From assembly GCA_002432795.1 (NCBI GenBank), contig DJGU01000036.1, forward strand, positions 1,553 through 39,330: a stretch of 37,778 bases of DNA, written 5' to 3'. Below the pieces are notes generated by a model. The model searched no databases. It saw only the letters and a program-made list of their open reading frames with translations, and was not told where the DNA came from. The stretch comes from Anaerolineaceae bacterium UBA5838. GTDB lineage: Bacteria; Chloroflexota; Anaerolineae; Anaerolineales; Anaerolineaceae. The translations under genes were made by a program, and so were the position numbers. Shown here in pieces: positions 16,363 to 24,658 of the stretch (its first letter is position 1; every line of letters begins with the position of its first letter).

Positions 16363-17283
16363 TTAGTGGGTAAATGAAAGTAATTTCTGGCGCAGACCAG
16401 AATCAAGGTCAGCGTGCAAGGCGCGTAAGCCTTCGGTTTGGCTTGGCAGCGGTTTGCCGAGGGCAGCCTGGAGTTTATCGGTGTTCATGCTCAGGTTGAG
16501 CGAACGACGGGTGGGCAGGTCAGAGTCCAGGGCGGAAATCGGACGGATCAGGCTTGCGTCCAATCCGAATTCCTGCGCCAGGCGCACGCCAAAATCATAC
16601 TTGCTGAGGCTTTCAGGCGCATAGACGTGGTAGATACCGCTGAGGCGTTTTTGAAGCATCTCCAAAAGCGCTTCTGCCAGGTGCGCGGCGTAAAGCGGCG
16701 AGAAAAACATATCCGTAAAGCCGTTCACTGGCTTGCCGGCTGTGAGGTTGTTATAGAAAAATTCAGCCAGGCTGCGCGTGCCCGTCAGAGACCAGCCGTA
16801 GAAAACCACGCGGGCAATAGCTGCCTCGGGGTTTGCTTGCGCCACGGCATGTTCGCCCGCCAGCTTACTTTGGGCGTAGGTGTTGAGCGGGTTGGGGGTG
16901 TCAGTTTCTTTGTAATCGCCCTTCGTCCCATCGAACACGGCATCGGTTGAAATATGGATCATTGGCACGCTGGCTGAGCCGGCCAGCTTTGCCAGTTCAC
17001 CGGCAGCCTCGGCGTTGACGCGAAAAGCGTGCTCAGGCTGCTTTTCGGCCGCGTCCACGTTTGCCTGCGCGGCGCAGTTGATCAGCGCGTCCGGCTCGGC
17101 GGCTTCGAAAGCTAGCGCCAGGTCTTGCGGGTTGCCGAAGTCCACCGCGCGGGTGGTAAAAGGCGCGTCAACCAGGGGGCGGGAGTTCGTCCAGCCAAGG
17201 ACCTCATAGCCCAAATTTTGGGCAAGGAGGGCAAGGTTTGCGCCCAGTAAGCCGCTGGCGCCGGTGACAAGAAGGCGGGTCAT
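16363..17283 (-). CDS. RmlD-like NAD(P)-dependent sugar reductase
   Basis: A 306-residue extended SDR of the dTDP-4-dehydrorhamnose reductase type. Cofactor loop TGASGLLG at 7-14, INCAAQANVDAAEKQPEHAFRVNAEA, IHISTDAVFDG (catalytic Ser/Thr) and NTYAQSKLAGEHA (Tyr-Lys). It reduces a 4-keto sugar, normally dTDP-linked. No RmlA, RmlB or RmlC is in the window. Its ATG overlaps the TAA of the PseB-type dehydratase (TAATG at 17283), so the two are translationally coupled. That context points to reduction of a UDP-4-keto-6-deoxy-hexosamine rather than dTDP-rhamnose synthesis. Confidence 0.87.
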   Translation of the reverse strand: MTRLLVTGASGLLGANLALLAQNLGYEVLGWTNSRPLVDAPFTTRAVDFGNPQDLALAFEAAEPDALINCAAQANVDAAEKQPEHAFRVNAEAAGELAKLAGSASVPMIHISTDAVFDGTKGDYKETDTPNPLNTYAQSKLAGEHAVAQANPEAAIARVVFYGWSLTGTRSLAEFFYNNLTAGKPVNGFTDMFFSPLYAAHLAEALLEMLQKRLSGIYHVYAPESLSKYDFGVRLAQEFGLDASLIRPISALDSDLPTRRSLNLSMNTDKLQAALGKPLPSQTEGLRALHADLDSGLRQKLLSFTH

Positions 17284-18296
17284 TATTTTTTCACTTCCGC
17301 TGCCAGTTCCGCTTCAATCGGTTTGAGGATGGCGTTGATGCCATCCACATCCAGCCACTCGGTGTTGTTGGCGCTGGTATAGGTGAAGCCATCAGGCAGA
17401 GCGCGACCTTTCTCAGTCCAGGCGTGACCAAACCAGAGCGGTTCGCCAGCTGGCTGGACCACAAACATATCATCCAACTCCACGGTGGTGCGGGCTTCGT
17501 CTTCGGAGATCAGGGATTCGTGCAGTTTCTCGCCCGGACGAATGCCGATGATGCGAATCTCCGCTTCAGGCGCCATTGCCTTGGCAAGATCCGTCATTTT
17601 CATGCTGGGGATCTTTGGCACAAAGAGTTCACCGCCCTGCATCTGCTCGATGCAGCGGATCACAAAGCGCGCGCCTTGCTCCAGGGAGATCCAGAAGCGC
17701 GTCATGCGGTCGTCAGTGATGGTCAGGACGCCGCTTGGGCGCTGTTTGATGAACAGGGGGACGACGGAACCGCGCGAGCCGACCACGTTACCATAACGTG
17801 TGCAGGAAATGCGCGTGTTGCGTCCGCCGGCATAGGCGTTGCTCTGGACCATCAATTTCTCGGCAGCCAGCTTGGTGGCTCCGTAGAGGTTGACTGGGTT
17901 GACGGCTTTGTCGGTGGAAAGCGCCATCACCTTGCTGACGCCGTTCTCGATTGCCGCTTCAATCACGTTGCTGGAACCGAGAATGTTGGTCTTGATGGCT
18001 TCCATCGGGTTGTACTCGCAGGCCGGCACCTGCTTGAGCGCGGCAGTGTGCACCACGATATCCACGCCGTAAAAGGCGCGCGAAAGGCGCTCGCGGTCGC
18101 GCACGTCGCCGATGAAGTAACGGATCGAGGGGTGGTCAAAGCCGCCGGTGGTGCGCATTTCATGCTGTTTCAACTCATCCCGGCTGAAAACGATGATCTT
18201 CGATGGATGATACTCGTCCAGCATCAGGCGGATGAATTTCTTTCCAAAAGATCCGGTGCCGCCGGTAACCAGGACAACTTTATTCTGCCAATCCAT
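17283..18296 (-). CDS. pseB: UDP-GlcNAc 4,6-dehydratase (PseB-type, inverting)
   Basis: A 337-residue extended SDR. TGGTGSFG at 11-18, the family-specific STDKAVNPVNLYGATK with Asp129, Lys130, Tyr138 and Lys142 aligned to the catalytic residues of FlaA1/PseB, ISCTRYGNVVGSRGSVVPLF, and RPGEKLHESLIS. It converts UDP-GlcNAc to the UDP-4-keto-6-deoxy sugar with C5 inversion, the first step to pseudaminic acid and to FucNAc-type sugars. It is coupled to the RmlD-like gene downstream. The PseC aminotransferase that normally follows is absent. The gene symbol is by similarity; a CapE/FnlA-type role is possible. Confidence 0.92.
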   Translation of the reverse strand: MDWQNKVVLVTGGTGSFGKKFIRLMLDEYHPSKIIVFSRDELKQHEMRTTGGFDHPSIRYFIGDVRDRERLSRAFYGVDIVVHTAALKQVPACEYNPMEAIKTNILGSSNVIEAAIENGVSKVMALSTDKAVNPVNLYGATKLAAEKLMVQSNAYAGGRNTRISCTRYGNVVGSRGSVVPLFIKQRPSGVLTITDDRMTRFWISLEQGARFVIRCIEQMQGGELFVPKIPSMKMTDLAKAMAPEAEIRIIGIRPGEKLHESLISEDEARTTVELDDMFVVQPAGEPLWFGHAWTEKGRALPDGFTYTSANNTEWLDVDGINAILKPIEAELAAEVKK

Positions 18297-18324
18297 AATT
18301 TCTCCTTGACGCTTTAGCGCGTTT

Positions 18325-19185
18325 TTACTTTTTAATGATTATCAGCGGATACTGCCCTTTTTCGCCGAAGTAATGAGGAAACCACTCTTCAAGCCGGTAC
18401 AGTACTCTAAGCCAGAATCGCCCGCCCCATTCAGGTTGGATCACTGAACGCAAGAATTTTACCGATACACTGCGCCAGACGCGAATCTCGTAGGGTAGTT
18501 GGTCTTTCATAACGCTGTGGAACCATTTCGCGCTGGTTTTGAGCACAAAAGTGCCCGTTGGGAGCTTAACGGCTTCACCATTTTGACCGTTTGTCTTCAC
18601 ATCCGGGGGCATCTTGGGGGCTTCCTTGCCCGTCCAGCGGCGCAAGCGGTTGGCAATGCGCATAAAGAAGCTCATCGCCTTCCCCAAAGGAACTTCAGCC
18701 CAGCCGTCCACGGTTACCATGCTGCGCCCGGGTTTGAGGACCCGCTGCAGCCCCTTGTAGACCCCAACCTTTTCCTCGATTGGTACATGGTGGATGGTGT
18801 GCAGTGAGACAATCCCGTCAAATGTGTCGTCTTTGAAAGGCAGGTTAGCAATATCAGCGTTGACGTAGACGCCCTTATCGCCCAGGCGCTTGCGGGCTTC
18901 CTGCAGGGCAACCACCGAAAGGTCCATACAGACCCGGTAGCGATAATCCTGAGAATAGGTCAGGTATTCGTCATATTGCACCGGACCAGAGCCGGCATCC
19001 AGCAGGAAGTCTCCTGTTGGCGCAAGGTGGCGTTTGACGCGCATGTGGCAGTTGTGAATGTATTCGGAAGAAACCGGGCGCAGGTCCTCATAGCGGGCAT
19101 TTTGATAGATGCCTTCGCCTTCCAGCTGCCAACCGATCTGGTCGTAGAACTGACCGATTTCTTTTTTGACGGAATCCGGACTCAT
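18325..19185 (-). CDS. Class I SAM-dependent methyltransferase
   Basis: A 286-residue enzyme. Motif I reads FLLDAGSGPVQYDEYL, with acidic motif II CMDLSVVAL, then NADIANLPFKDDTFDGIVSLHTIHHV and LKPGRSMVTVDGW. A long C-terminal half (KMPPDVKTNGQNGEAVKLPTG and following) is not part of the core. It starts at the ATG 19183-19185 with AGAGGAG upstream, overlapping the upstream stop as TAATG. An in-frame extension of 60 residues to 19365 runs through the neighbour's coding region and was rejected. The target is probably a sugar of the polymer, by location. Confidence 0.87.
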   Translation of the reverse strand: MSPDSVKKEIGQFYDQIGWQLEGEGIYQNARYEDLRPVSSEYIHNCHMRVKRHLAPTGDFLLDAGSGPVQYDEYLTYSQDYRYRVCMDLSVVALQEARKRLGDKGVYVNADIANLPFKDDTFDGIVSLHTIHHVPIEEKVGVYKGLQRVLKPGRSMVTVDGWAEVPLGKAMSFFMRIANRLRRWTGKEAPKMPPDVKTNGQNGEAVKLPTGTFVLKTSAKWFHSVMKDQLPYEIRVWRSVSVKFLRSVIQPEWGGRFWLRVLYRLEEWFPHYFGEKGQYPLIIIKK

Positions 19186-20849
19186 TAGGGAGTCTCCTCT
19201 TGTTCTGAAAGTGAAGGTAGTCTTGCCAATCCGCGGGCTGCCCAGTCCAACGGCTCGCCCAACAAGTAGCCAAAGGTCTGAGCGTAGCGCTGCTGCCCCT
19301 TGGGCGAGAGCACAAAACGCATTGGGCGGGCTTGAAAGTCCTCGTGCAGCCACAGCAGATGCCACGGGAAGGGCAGCGAGAACTCGAAGAAGAACAAATA
19401 AGCATAAAGCCAGGCTTGCTCCACCTGTTTTTCGCTCAGGCGCATGGCGGTGGGGTTAGCCGCGAGCTTGGAGAGCATCGCTTCGTAATCCTGCCAGCTG
19501 GCTGGGTCAAACGTGAAACCTTTTTCGGCGTAGTGAGTCTTGCCGGTGACCACCACCGGTAGCCCGGTCATCGCCATTTCGAGCCCGACGGTGGTGGTGT
19601 AGACGATGCCAAAGTCGGTCGTCTCCACCAGGTCGTAGGTGTTGGTTTCGTCCCCGGGGCGCACCACGTGGATGTGTTCGGGCAGTTTGGGGAAGTTCTT
19701 TTCAATCACGTCCACCATCGAGGTGCCGTGCGTCTTGAGCTCGCCAGGATGCACGCGGATCACCAGCTGCACTTCCGGGTGATCCAGGAACCAGCGGATG
19801 GTGCCCACGATCATCTCTGCCATGGTGCCCGAGATGCGCTGGCGGCCGAGTGTGAGGCTGTCGCCAAGCACGTTGGTAGCCAGCAGCGCCACTGGGCGCT
19901 CATCCAGCCCCAGAGCCTGGCGCACTTCAGAGCCGCCGCGGGCGGGAGTTTGCTGCCACTGGCGGGCGAAGTCGCCCCACAGTTTTGCGCTTTTGCGCGC
20001 AAAAGTGAGGTCTCCCACAGCCTTTCGAGCAGCTTCGGGGAGCGGCTGCCCGCCCAGACCCTGCCAGAGCTCATCCGTGTGGTGGCTCATGATCTCGTCG
20101 TCCTGCGCCAGCCAGATGCGTTCGCGCTGATCGGCAAACTCAAAGGTGATCGTCTTGATGCCGAGCAGTTGGGCGATCTGATAAGCCACACCCATTTCAA
20201 GGATCGTGCCATTGGGCAGGATCAACACATCCGGTTGGGATGCCGCCAGCCAGTCATACAGCGCCATGGCTGCCTGGGTGTTGCGCTTGAGGCGCAGCTT
20301 GTAGAGCTTGCTTTTTGTGTCGGTTTCTTCCACCTGCAGGGTGTACTGCGTGTCATAGTCCGAGACCTGCCGCACAATTTCTTTCAGCTCAGGAGGATAA
20401 TCCGATAACTTAACTTTTTCGTCGGAATCGTTGAGATAAGATGGAAAATCCATCAGGGGAACAACGCCCATCACATCACTAACAGCTAAAAGAACCTGCT
20501 GACTGTAGAGGTGCTGCATGCGCAAATCAAAACTGGAGATGGGTTTGTCCCACTCAGCATAGGGCAGATAGGAAAGTTCCACCTGGTGCCCCTGCCCGCT
20601 TAGCGCGAGCGCCACCAGGCCAGCCTGCTCGATCCAGTAGTGTAGCGTAGCGAAAATACAGACCCTTTCTGGCGGGTCAGCATTAAGCCCAAATTGTTTT
20701 ACTTCTGCCACAGCTTGCGGCAGGACTTCCTGCAGCCCGGCAAGCTGATAATGGGCATTCCAGGGCTTTTTGGAGCCCTCGAACATCCAATAGGCTTCTG
20801 GGGCAAAGGGCAATTTACCAAGCAGATTCTTCAGGAGCTTTTTCATCAT
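19185..20849 (-). CDS. Capsule-type surface polysaccharide glycosyltransferase
   Basis: A 554-residue protein. The C-terminal half has PVALLATNVLGDS, VQLVIRVHPGELKTHG, and YDLVETTDFGIVYTTTVGLEMAMTGLPVVVTGKTHY, the pattern of capsule polysaccharide biosynthesis GT-B proteins (nucleotide-sugar loop, then a TTVGLEMA donor-phosphate motif). The N-terminal half (AYWMFEGSKKPWNAHY, ERVCIFATLHYWIEQ) is the acceptor side. It lies just downstream of the exporter ATPase gene, overlapping it by four bases. Substrate unknown; similar in type, but not closely in sequence, to 4271-5893. Confidence 0.75.
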   Translation of the reverse strand: MMKKLLKNLLGKLPFAPEAYWMFEGSKKPWNAHYQLAGLQEVLPQAVAEVKQFGLNADPPERVCIFATLHYWIEQAGLVALALSGQGHQVELSYLPYAEWDKPISSFDLRMQHLYSQQVLLAVSDVMGVVPLMDFPSYLNDSDEKVKLSDYPPELKEIVRQVSDYDTQYTLQVEETDTKSKLYKLRLKRNTQAAMALYDWLAASQPDVLILPNGTILEMGVAYQIAQLLGIKTITFEFADQRERIWLAQDDEIMSHHTDELWQGLGGQPLPEAARKAVGDLTFARKSAKLWGDFARQWQQTPARGGSEVRQALGLDERPVALLATNVLGDSLTLGRQRISGTMAEMIVGTIRWFLDHPEVQLVIRVHPGELKTHGTSMVDVIEKNFPKLPEHIHVVRPGDETNTYDLVETTDFGIVYTTTVGLEMAMTGLPVVVTGKTHYAEKGFTFDPASWQDYEAMLSKLAANPTAMRLSEKQVEQAWLYAYLFFFEFSLPFPWHLLWLHEDFQARPMRFVLSPKGQQRYAQTFGYLLGEPLDWAARGLARLPSLSEQEETP

Positions 20850-22135
20850 GTGCTGCCTTTCTGTTCAATTTCCCAACCGAGCACAGGACGCACAGGACCT
20901 GGACGGGGTTCGGGCCAGTGGGTACCCGGGGCGCCGGAGGCGTCCACGGAGAAGGAAAGCGCCTGGTCGTCCTGGAAGTAGCGCCGGATGCCATAGGAGC
21001 TGGCGTTGATCCCCAGCAGGAAGCGCCCTTCGTTGAGCGTATCGGGCGGGATAGTGCAGCGGCTGGTATAGATGCCTTTTGGACGGGCAGTGTATTCCTT
21101 GAAGAGCTCTTCTGAATCGATGTCAAAGCTGGTGAAAACGGGTTCACCGCGGGTGGTGAAAAGATAATAGCCAACGCGCAAACCAGTCACATCCTCAGTG
21201 AGTTCATAATCAATTTCGATGCGGATCGGCTCAACACTGCGCACCGAGTCCGAAACCTGGCCGGTTTTATCGAGGATGCGGATGGCCAAAGGTCGGAAAG
21301 GCACACTGGAAACCGGCACCTCATCCTCCTCCCAGAAGCGTTCACCCAGTTTGGAAAGCCCGCGGTTGAGGTAAAAATCGACCGCCTCGGAGGATGGCGC
21401 GCGCAGGAGTACTTTGCCCTTGTCGAGCACGATCGAGTCCTGGGTGAGGCGCAGGATGGCAGACATGTTGTGACTGACGAATAAGACTGTACGCCCGGAG
21501 TTGGCGACATCGCCCATCTTTCCCAGGCACTTGCGCTGGAAGTCGGCATCACCGACCGCAAGCACTTCATCCACCACCAAAATTTCCGGCTCCAGGTGGG
21601 CTGCCACGGCGAATGCCAGGCGCAGGTACATGCCGGACGAGTAGCGTTTGACGGGCGTGTCGATAAACTTTTCCACTTCTGAAAAAGCCACGATTTCATC
21701 GAAACGGGCTTCGATTTCTTTTTTATGCATGCCGAGAATCGCGCCGTTGAGGAGGATATTCTCGCGCCCGGTCAGTTCCGGGTGAAAACCGGTGCCCACC
21801 TCCAGCAGCGAGCCAACGCGACCTCGCAATTCGCCGTAGCCTTCGGTTGGGTCGGTCACGCGCGAGAGCACCTTGAGCAAAGTGCTCTTGCCGGCGCCGT
21901 TGCGTCCGATGATGCCCAGGGCTTGCCCGCGTTTGACCTCAAAATTGACGTCCCGCAGAGCCCAGATATGATCCGCTTCATCCGAACGGTGGTTTTTGCC
22001 GCGCAGGCTGCTGCCGATGCGCGCCGCCTGGGCGGTGATCAAGTCGCGCAGGGTGTCAGTACGCTGCTGGGTAGCGCCGATCTTATAGCGTTTGCCAATG
22101 CCGCGAACTAAAATGGATAAGTCGCTGTCCATCAT
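20846..22135 (-). CDS. Wzt-type polysaccharide ABC transporter ATPase
   Basis: About 429 residues. Walker A GRNGAGKST near 75, signature YSSGMYLRLAFAVAAH near 163, Walker B EILVVDEVLAVGD near 183, and the switch His in VLFVSHNM. After about residue 245 there is a beta-rich C-terminal domain (PFRPLAIRILDKTG, IEIDYELTED, GRFLLGINASSYG), the Wzt carbohydrate-binding domain. In ABC exporters of this kind, that domain binds the capped end of the finished chain. The ATG at 22133-22135 (or the next codon) overlaps the permease stop. A longer frame to 22492 covers permease sequence and is not real. Confidence 0.92.
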   Translation of the reverse strand: MMDSDLSILVRGIGKRYKIGATQQRTDTLRDLITAQAARIGSSLRGKNHRSDEADHIWALRDVNFEVKRGQALGIIGRNGAGKSTLLKVLSRVTDPTEGYGELRGRVGSLLEVGTGFHPELTGRENILLNGAILGMHKKEIEARFDEIVAFSEVEKFIDTPVKRYSSGMYLRLAFAVAAHLEPEILVVDEVLAVGDADFQRKCLGKMGDVANSGRTVLFVSHNMSAILRLTQDSIVLDKGKVLLRAPSSEAVDFYLNRGLSKLGERFWEEDEVPVSSVPFRPLAIRILDKTGQVSDSVRSVEPIRIEIDYELTEDVTGLRVGYYLFTTRGEPVFTSFDIDSEELFKEYTARPKGIYTSRCTIPPDTLNEGRFLLGINASSYGIRRYFQDDQALSFSVDASGAPGTHWPEPRPGPVRPVLGWEIEQKGST

Positions 22136-22980
22136 CACACCACATCCGCAAAAGTTTTTTCCATGCGCCGGAAAAAGAACAAGCCGGAAACCAGTAAAAC
22201 CAATACTGCCAGGCTGGAAATCAGCAAGGTCATGTCCGGCGGAGAGCCGCCAAAGAATGCCCACCGGAAGCCCTGCACCACCCCCACCATCGGGTTGAGG
22301 CTGTAGATATACCGGAACGTGCCCTCGGGGATGGTGGTGATGGGGTAGACAATTGGCGTGGCGTACATCCAGATTTGGATCAAAAAGGGCACCATCTGCT
22401 GCACGTCGCGGTACTGCACGTTGAGCGCTGAAAGCCATAATCCTACTGCCAGAGCAGCCAGGACACTCAGCAGGGTCAGCGGGATGACCCACAACACACT
22501 CCAGGTCAGGGGGATCTTGTAGATCGCCATGGTAATGAAGAGCAAAACCAGCGAAATGAAAAAGTCCACCAGGGCTGCCAGCACTGAGCTAAGCGGAATG
22601 ATCACCCGCGGAAAGTAGACCTTGGTGAGCAGGTTGGCATTCCCCACCAGGCTGATGCTGCTTTTTTGCAGAGAGAGTTGGAAGAGATGCCAGGGTAAGA
22701 GCGCCGAGAGCGCAAACACCGGGTAGGGCAAACCGTCTGACTCAACCTTAAGCAGTATGCCAAAGACGACCGTCATGATGGCGGTGGTGAGCACGGGCTG
22801 CAGCACCGACCAGGCGATGCCGAGCACGGCTTGCTTGTAGCGCACTTTGATGTCGCGCCAGGTTAAAAAGTAAATCAGCTCACGGTAGTGCCAGAGCTCT
22901 TTCAGGTCGATCCCCAGCCAGCCTTTGGTAGGCTTGAGGGTCACCACCTGGGCTGCAGAGTTCAAATTAGCCTCTGCCAT
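22135..22980 (-). CDS. Wzm-type polysaccharide ABC transporter permease
   Basis: A 281-residue integral membrane protein with about six predicted helices. It has the family opening ELWHYRELIYFLTWRDIKVRYKQAVLGIAWSVLQPV, LPWHLFQLSLQ, VYFPRVIIPLSS, and LNPMVGVVQGFRWAFFG. Together with the ATPase it moves an assembled, lipid-linked polymer across the cytoplasmic membrane. The start at 22978-22980 was preferred; GAGAGG is just upstream and it overlaps the end of the fucose-synthase-like gene by 14 bases. The 52-residue extension in the same frame is proline-rich and non-conserved. Confidence 0.93.
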   Translation of the reverse strand: MAEANLNSAAQVVTLKPTKGWLGIDLKELWHYRELIYFLTWRDIKVRYKQAVLGIAWSVLQPVLTTAIMTVVFGILLKVESDGLPYPVFALSALLPWHLFQLSLQKSSISLVGNANLLTKVYFPRVIIPLSSVLAALVDFFISLVLLFITMAIYKIPLTWSVLWVIPLTLLSVLAALAVGLWLSALNVQYRDVQQMVPFLIQIWMYATPIVYPITTIPEGTFRYIYSLNPMVGVVQGFRWAFFGGSPPDMTLLISSLAVLVLLVSGLFFFRRMEKTFADVV

Positions 22981-23926
22981 TCGCCCTCTCGTTGGCATAC
23001 CAGGCAATCGTGCGCTTGAGGCCCTCTTCGAAGTCGGTTTTGGCTTCGAAGCCGAATGCCTCGCGGGCACGGGTGGTGTCGAGTTTACGGCGGGGCTGAC
23101 CGTTGGGTTTGGTCGTGTCCCAGCGGATAGTACCATTGAAACCGGTCAGACGCGCGATGGTTTCAGTCAGGTCTTTAATCGAGATCTCGAAACTCGAGCC
23201 AATGTTGACTGGTTCGGAGCTGTTGTATTTCTCGGTCGCGAGGGTGATGCCCTCAGCCGCATCTTCCACGTAGATAAATTCGCGGGTTGGAGTGCCATCG
23301 CCCCAGGCGACGATCTCAGACGATCCCTGCCCTTTGGCTTCGAGGTATTTGCGGATCAGCGCCGGAATAACATGCGAAGTGGCAGGATTGAAGTTGTCAC
23401 CGGGACCATACAGGTTGACAGGCAGCAGGAAGATCGAGTTGTAGCCATACTGCTCGCGGTAAGCCTGAGATTGCACCAGGAGCATCTTCTTTGCCAGACC
23501 GTAAGGGGCATTGGTTTCTTCGGGGTAGCCGTTCCAGAGGTCTTCTTCTTTAAAAGGAATGGGAGTGAACTTGGGATAGGCGCAGATAGTACCGATCGCC
23601 ACGAACTTTTCGACGCCCTTTAGCCAGGCTTGGTGGATGAGCTGCACGCCCATCATCAGGTTGTCGTAGAAGAATTCGCCAGGCTTCTCGCGGTTGGCGC
23701 CGATTCCGCCGACTTTGGCTGCCAGGTGGATGATGATATCCGGCTTGGCAGTGTCGATCATGCGGATGATGTCCGCTTCGCGAACCAGATCGTATTCGGG
23801 ATATTGCGGCACGAAAATCTCGCGCGCGCCGTGCTCCTTGAGCCTGCGAATAAGGTGCGTGCCTAAAAAGCCGGCTCCGCCAGTGACACAAATACGTTTA
23901 GTGGCAAGGTCCAAAGCCTTATCCAT
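22967..23926 (-). CDS. GDP-L-fucose synthase-like epimerase/reductase
   Basis: A 319-residue SDR. Cofactor loop TGGAGFLG at 15-22, AAKVGGIGANREKPGEFFYDNLMMGVQLI, GTICAYPKFTPIPFKEEDLWNG, APYGLAKKMLLVQSQAYREQYG (Tyr-Lys), and NLYGPGDNF are hallmarks of the GDP-fucose synthase group, which makes GDP-L-fucose from GDP-4-keto-6-deoxymannose. GDP-mannose 4,6-dehydratase (Gmd) is not in the window and would have to be elsewhere. GGAGG precedes the ATG at 23924-23926. It is the second gene of the operon and overlaps the regulator's end by eight bases. Confidence 0.85.
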   Translation of the reverse strand: MDKALDLATKRICVTGGAGFLGTHLIRRLKEHGAREIFVPQYPEYDLVREADIIRMIDTAKPDIIIHLAAKVGGIGANREKPGEFFYDNLMMGVQLIHQAWLKGVEKFVAIGTICAYPKFTPIPFKEEDLWNGYPEETNAPYGLAKKMLLVQSQAYREQYGYNSIFLLPVNLYGPGDNFNPATSHVIPALIRKYLEAKGQGSSEIVAWGDGTPTREFIYVEDAAEGITLATEKYNSSEPVNIGSSFEISIKDLTETIARLTGFNGTIRWDTTKPNGQPRRKLDTTRAREAFGFEAKTDFEEGLKRTIAWYANERANGRG

Positions 23927-24452
23927 GTTCGCCTCCAGATTGGGTTGAGTGTGAAGGCGTGGGGTCAGGCACACCTTCGGGTAATATCAGTGCAAGTTTT
24001 AGACCGTCAATACTGATTTTAGGCGCATTTGTCGACTCGGTCAACGCAATGCCGTGTTCAAGGCAAGTCAGGCCAATCACCTCGGCAATCTCGCCCTCAC
24101 CGAGGATCTTGACTTCCTCGTAGCCGGCAGCTTTGAGCTGCTCGAGGCACAGGTTGGTACGTTCGCGCACGCGGCGGTAGAGGTCAAAAGAGGTCTTGAT
24201 GTAGTCGACGGTCAGGTTGGCACGCAGGGCGATGCCTTCGGGGGTGATGATGTAGCGCAGCTTCTTGCGCTGGGCACGCTTGACCTTGACATAGCCCTTG
24301 GCTATGAGGCGTTTAAGGTACCAGTTAATCGTCCCCACGGCAACGCCAAGCTCATCCGCAAGAGTCACCTGTGAGATATCCGGGTTGGCTTCGATGTGGG
24401 TGAGCATCTCCAGCGCGCGTGTGTTTTCTTGTTCTGTCAGTTGCGTGTCCAT
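23919..24452 (-). CDS. Winged-helix EPS-associated MarR-type regulator
   Basis: A 177-residue protein. Residues about 8-75 form a winged helix: a recognition region with SQVTLADELGVAVGTINWYLKRLIAKGYVKVKR, then a wing (KKLRYIITPEGIALRANL). This matches regulators at the head of exopolysaccharide loci (EPS-associated MarR family), which usually have about 100-120 residues. Here a C-terminal domain of about 90 residues is added (EEVKILGEGEIAEVIGLTCLEHGIALTE), possibly ligand-binding. It is the first gene of the long minus-strand operon. Its start codon abuts a 9+9 inverted repeat overlapping the -10 box, so autoregulation is likely. Confidence 0.88.
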   Translation of the reverse strand: MDTQLTEQENTRALEMLTHIEANPDISQVTLADELGVAVGTINWYLKRLIAKGYVKVKRAQRKKLRYIITPEGIALRANLTVDYIKTSFDLYRRVRERTNLCLEQLKAAGYEEVKILGEGEIAEVIGLTCLEHGIALTESTNAPKISIDGLKLALILPEGVPDPTPSHSTQSGGEHG

Positions 24453-24496
24453 ATAATTCAGTGATTGAATTATAAACGCATTGGTACTGATGTCAA
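24452..24496 (-). promoter_or_regulatory. Promoter with overlapping palindromic operator of the EPS operon
   Basis: On the minus strand the -35 box TTGACA (plus 24491-24496), a 16-base spacer and the -10 box TATAAT (plus 24469-24474) make a near-consensus sigma-A promoter. A perfect inverted repeat of TATAATTCA (24452-24460) and TGAATTATA (24466-24474), five bases apart, covers the -10 box and touches the regulator's ATG. Bound protein would block RNA polymerase. The expected transcript start leaves only about 8-10 bases of leader, so the message is nearly leaderless. Confidence 0.8.
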
Positions 24497-24610
24497 ATCA
24501 GGGAGCAAGCCTACTTAAGTCAACTCGCCCATAAGGCTAAAGTCAAAAACTTATCAAGATCTACGTTTTTATATATCCAGAAGGATTCACGTCGACAACA
24601 ATTTGATTGT

Positions 24611-24640
24611 AAAGAAAATAGCCCCCTATTTCAGGGGGCT
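24611..24640 (-). terminator. Rho-independent terminator after the peptidase gene
   Basis: Arms AGCCCCC (24620-24626) and GGGGGCT (24634-24640) with a seven-base loop, followed on the minus strand by ATTTTCTTT. It lies 19 bases beyond the peptidase stop and insulates the EPS operon promoter from upstream transcription. Confidence 0.9.
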
Positions 24641-24658
24641 TAGTTTGTTATGCTCGTC

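Noticed and set aside
16363..17283. dTDP-rhamnose pathway
   Set aside because: Only the RmlD-like reductase is present and it is coupled to pseB; RmlA, RmlB and RmlC are absent from the window.
17424..18317. A 297-codon open frame on the plus strand
   Set aside because: It is the antisense shadow of pseB, which has full family motifs.
19186..19365. N-terminal extension of the methyltransferase
   Set aside because: It overlaps the 3' end of the glycosyltransferase; AGAGGAG before 19185 marks the better start.
22136..22492. N-terminal extension of the Wzt ATPase
   Set aside because: The extra 119 residues are an out-of-frame reading of the permease gene; the ATG at 22135 is coupled to the permease stop.
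22967..23926. Complete GDP-fucose pathway
   Set aside because: Gmd is not present here, so only a fucose-synthase-like gene can be claimed.
24620..24640. Strong hairpin considered part of the EPS operator region
   Set aside because: It has a clean minus-strand T tract right after the peptidase stop and is better explained as that gene's terminator.
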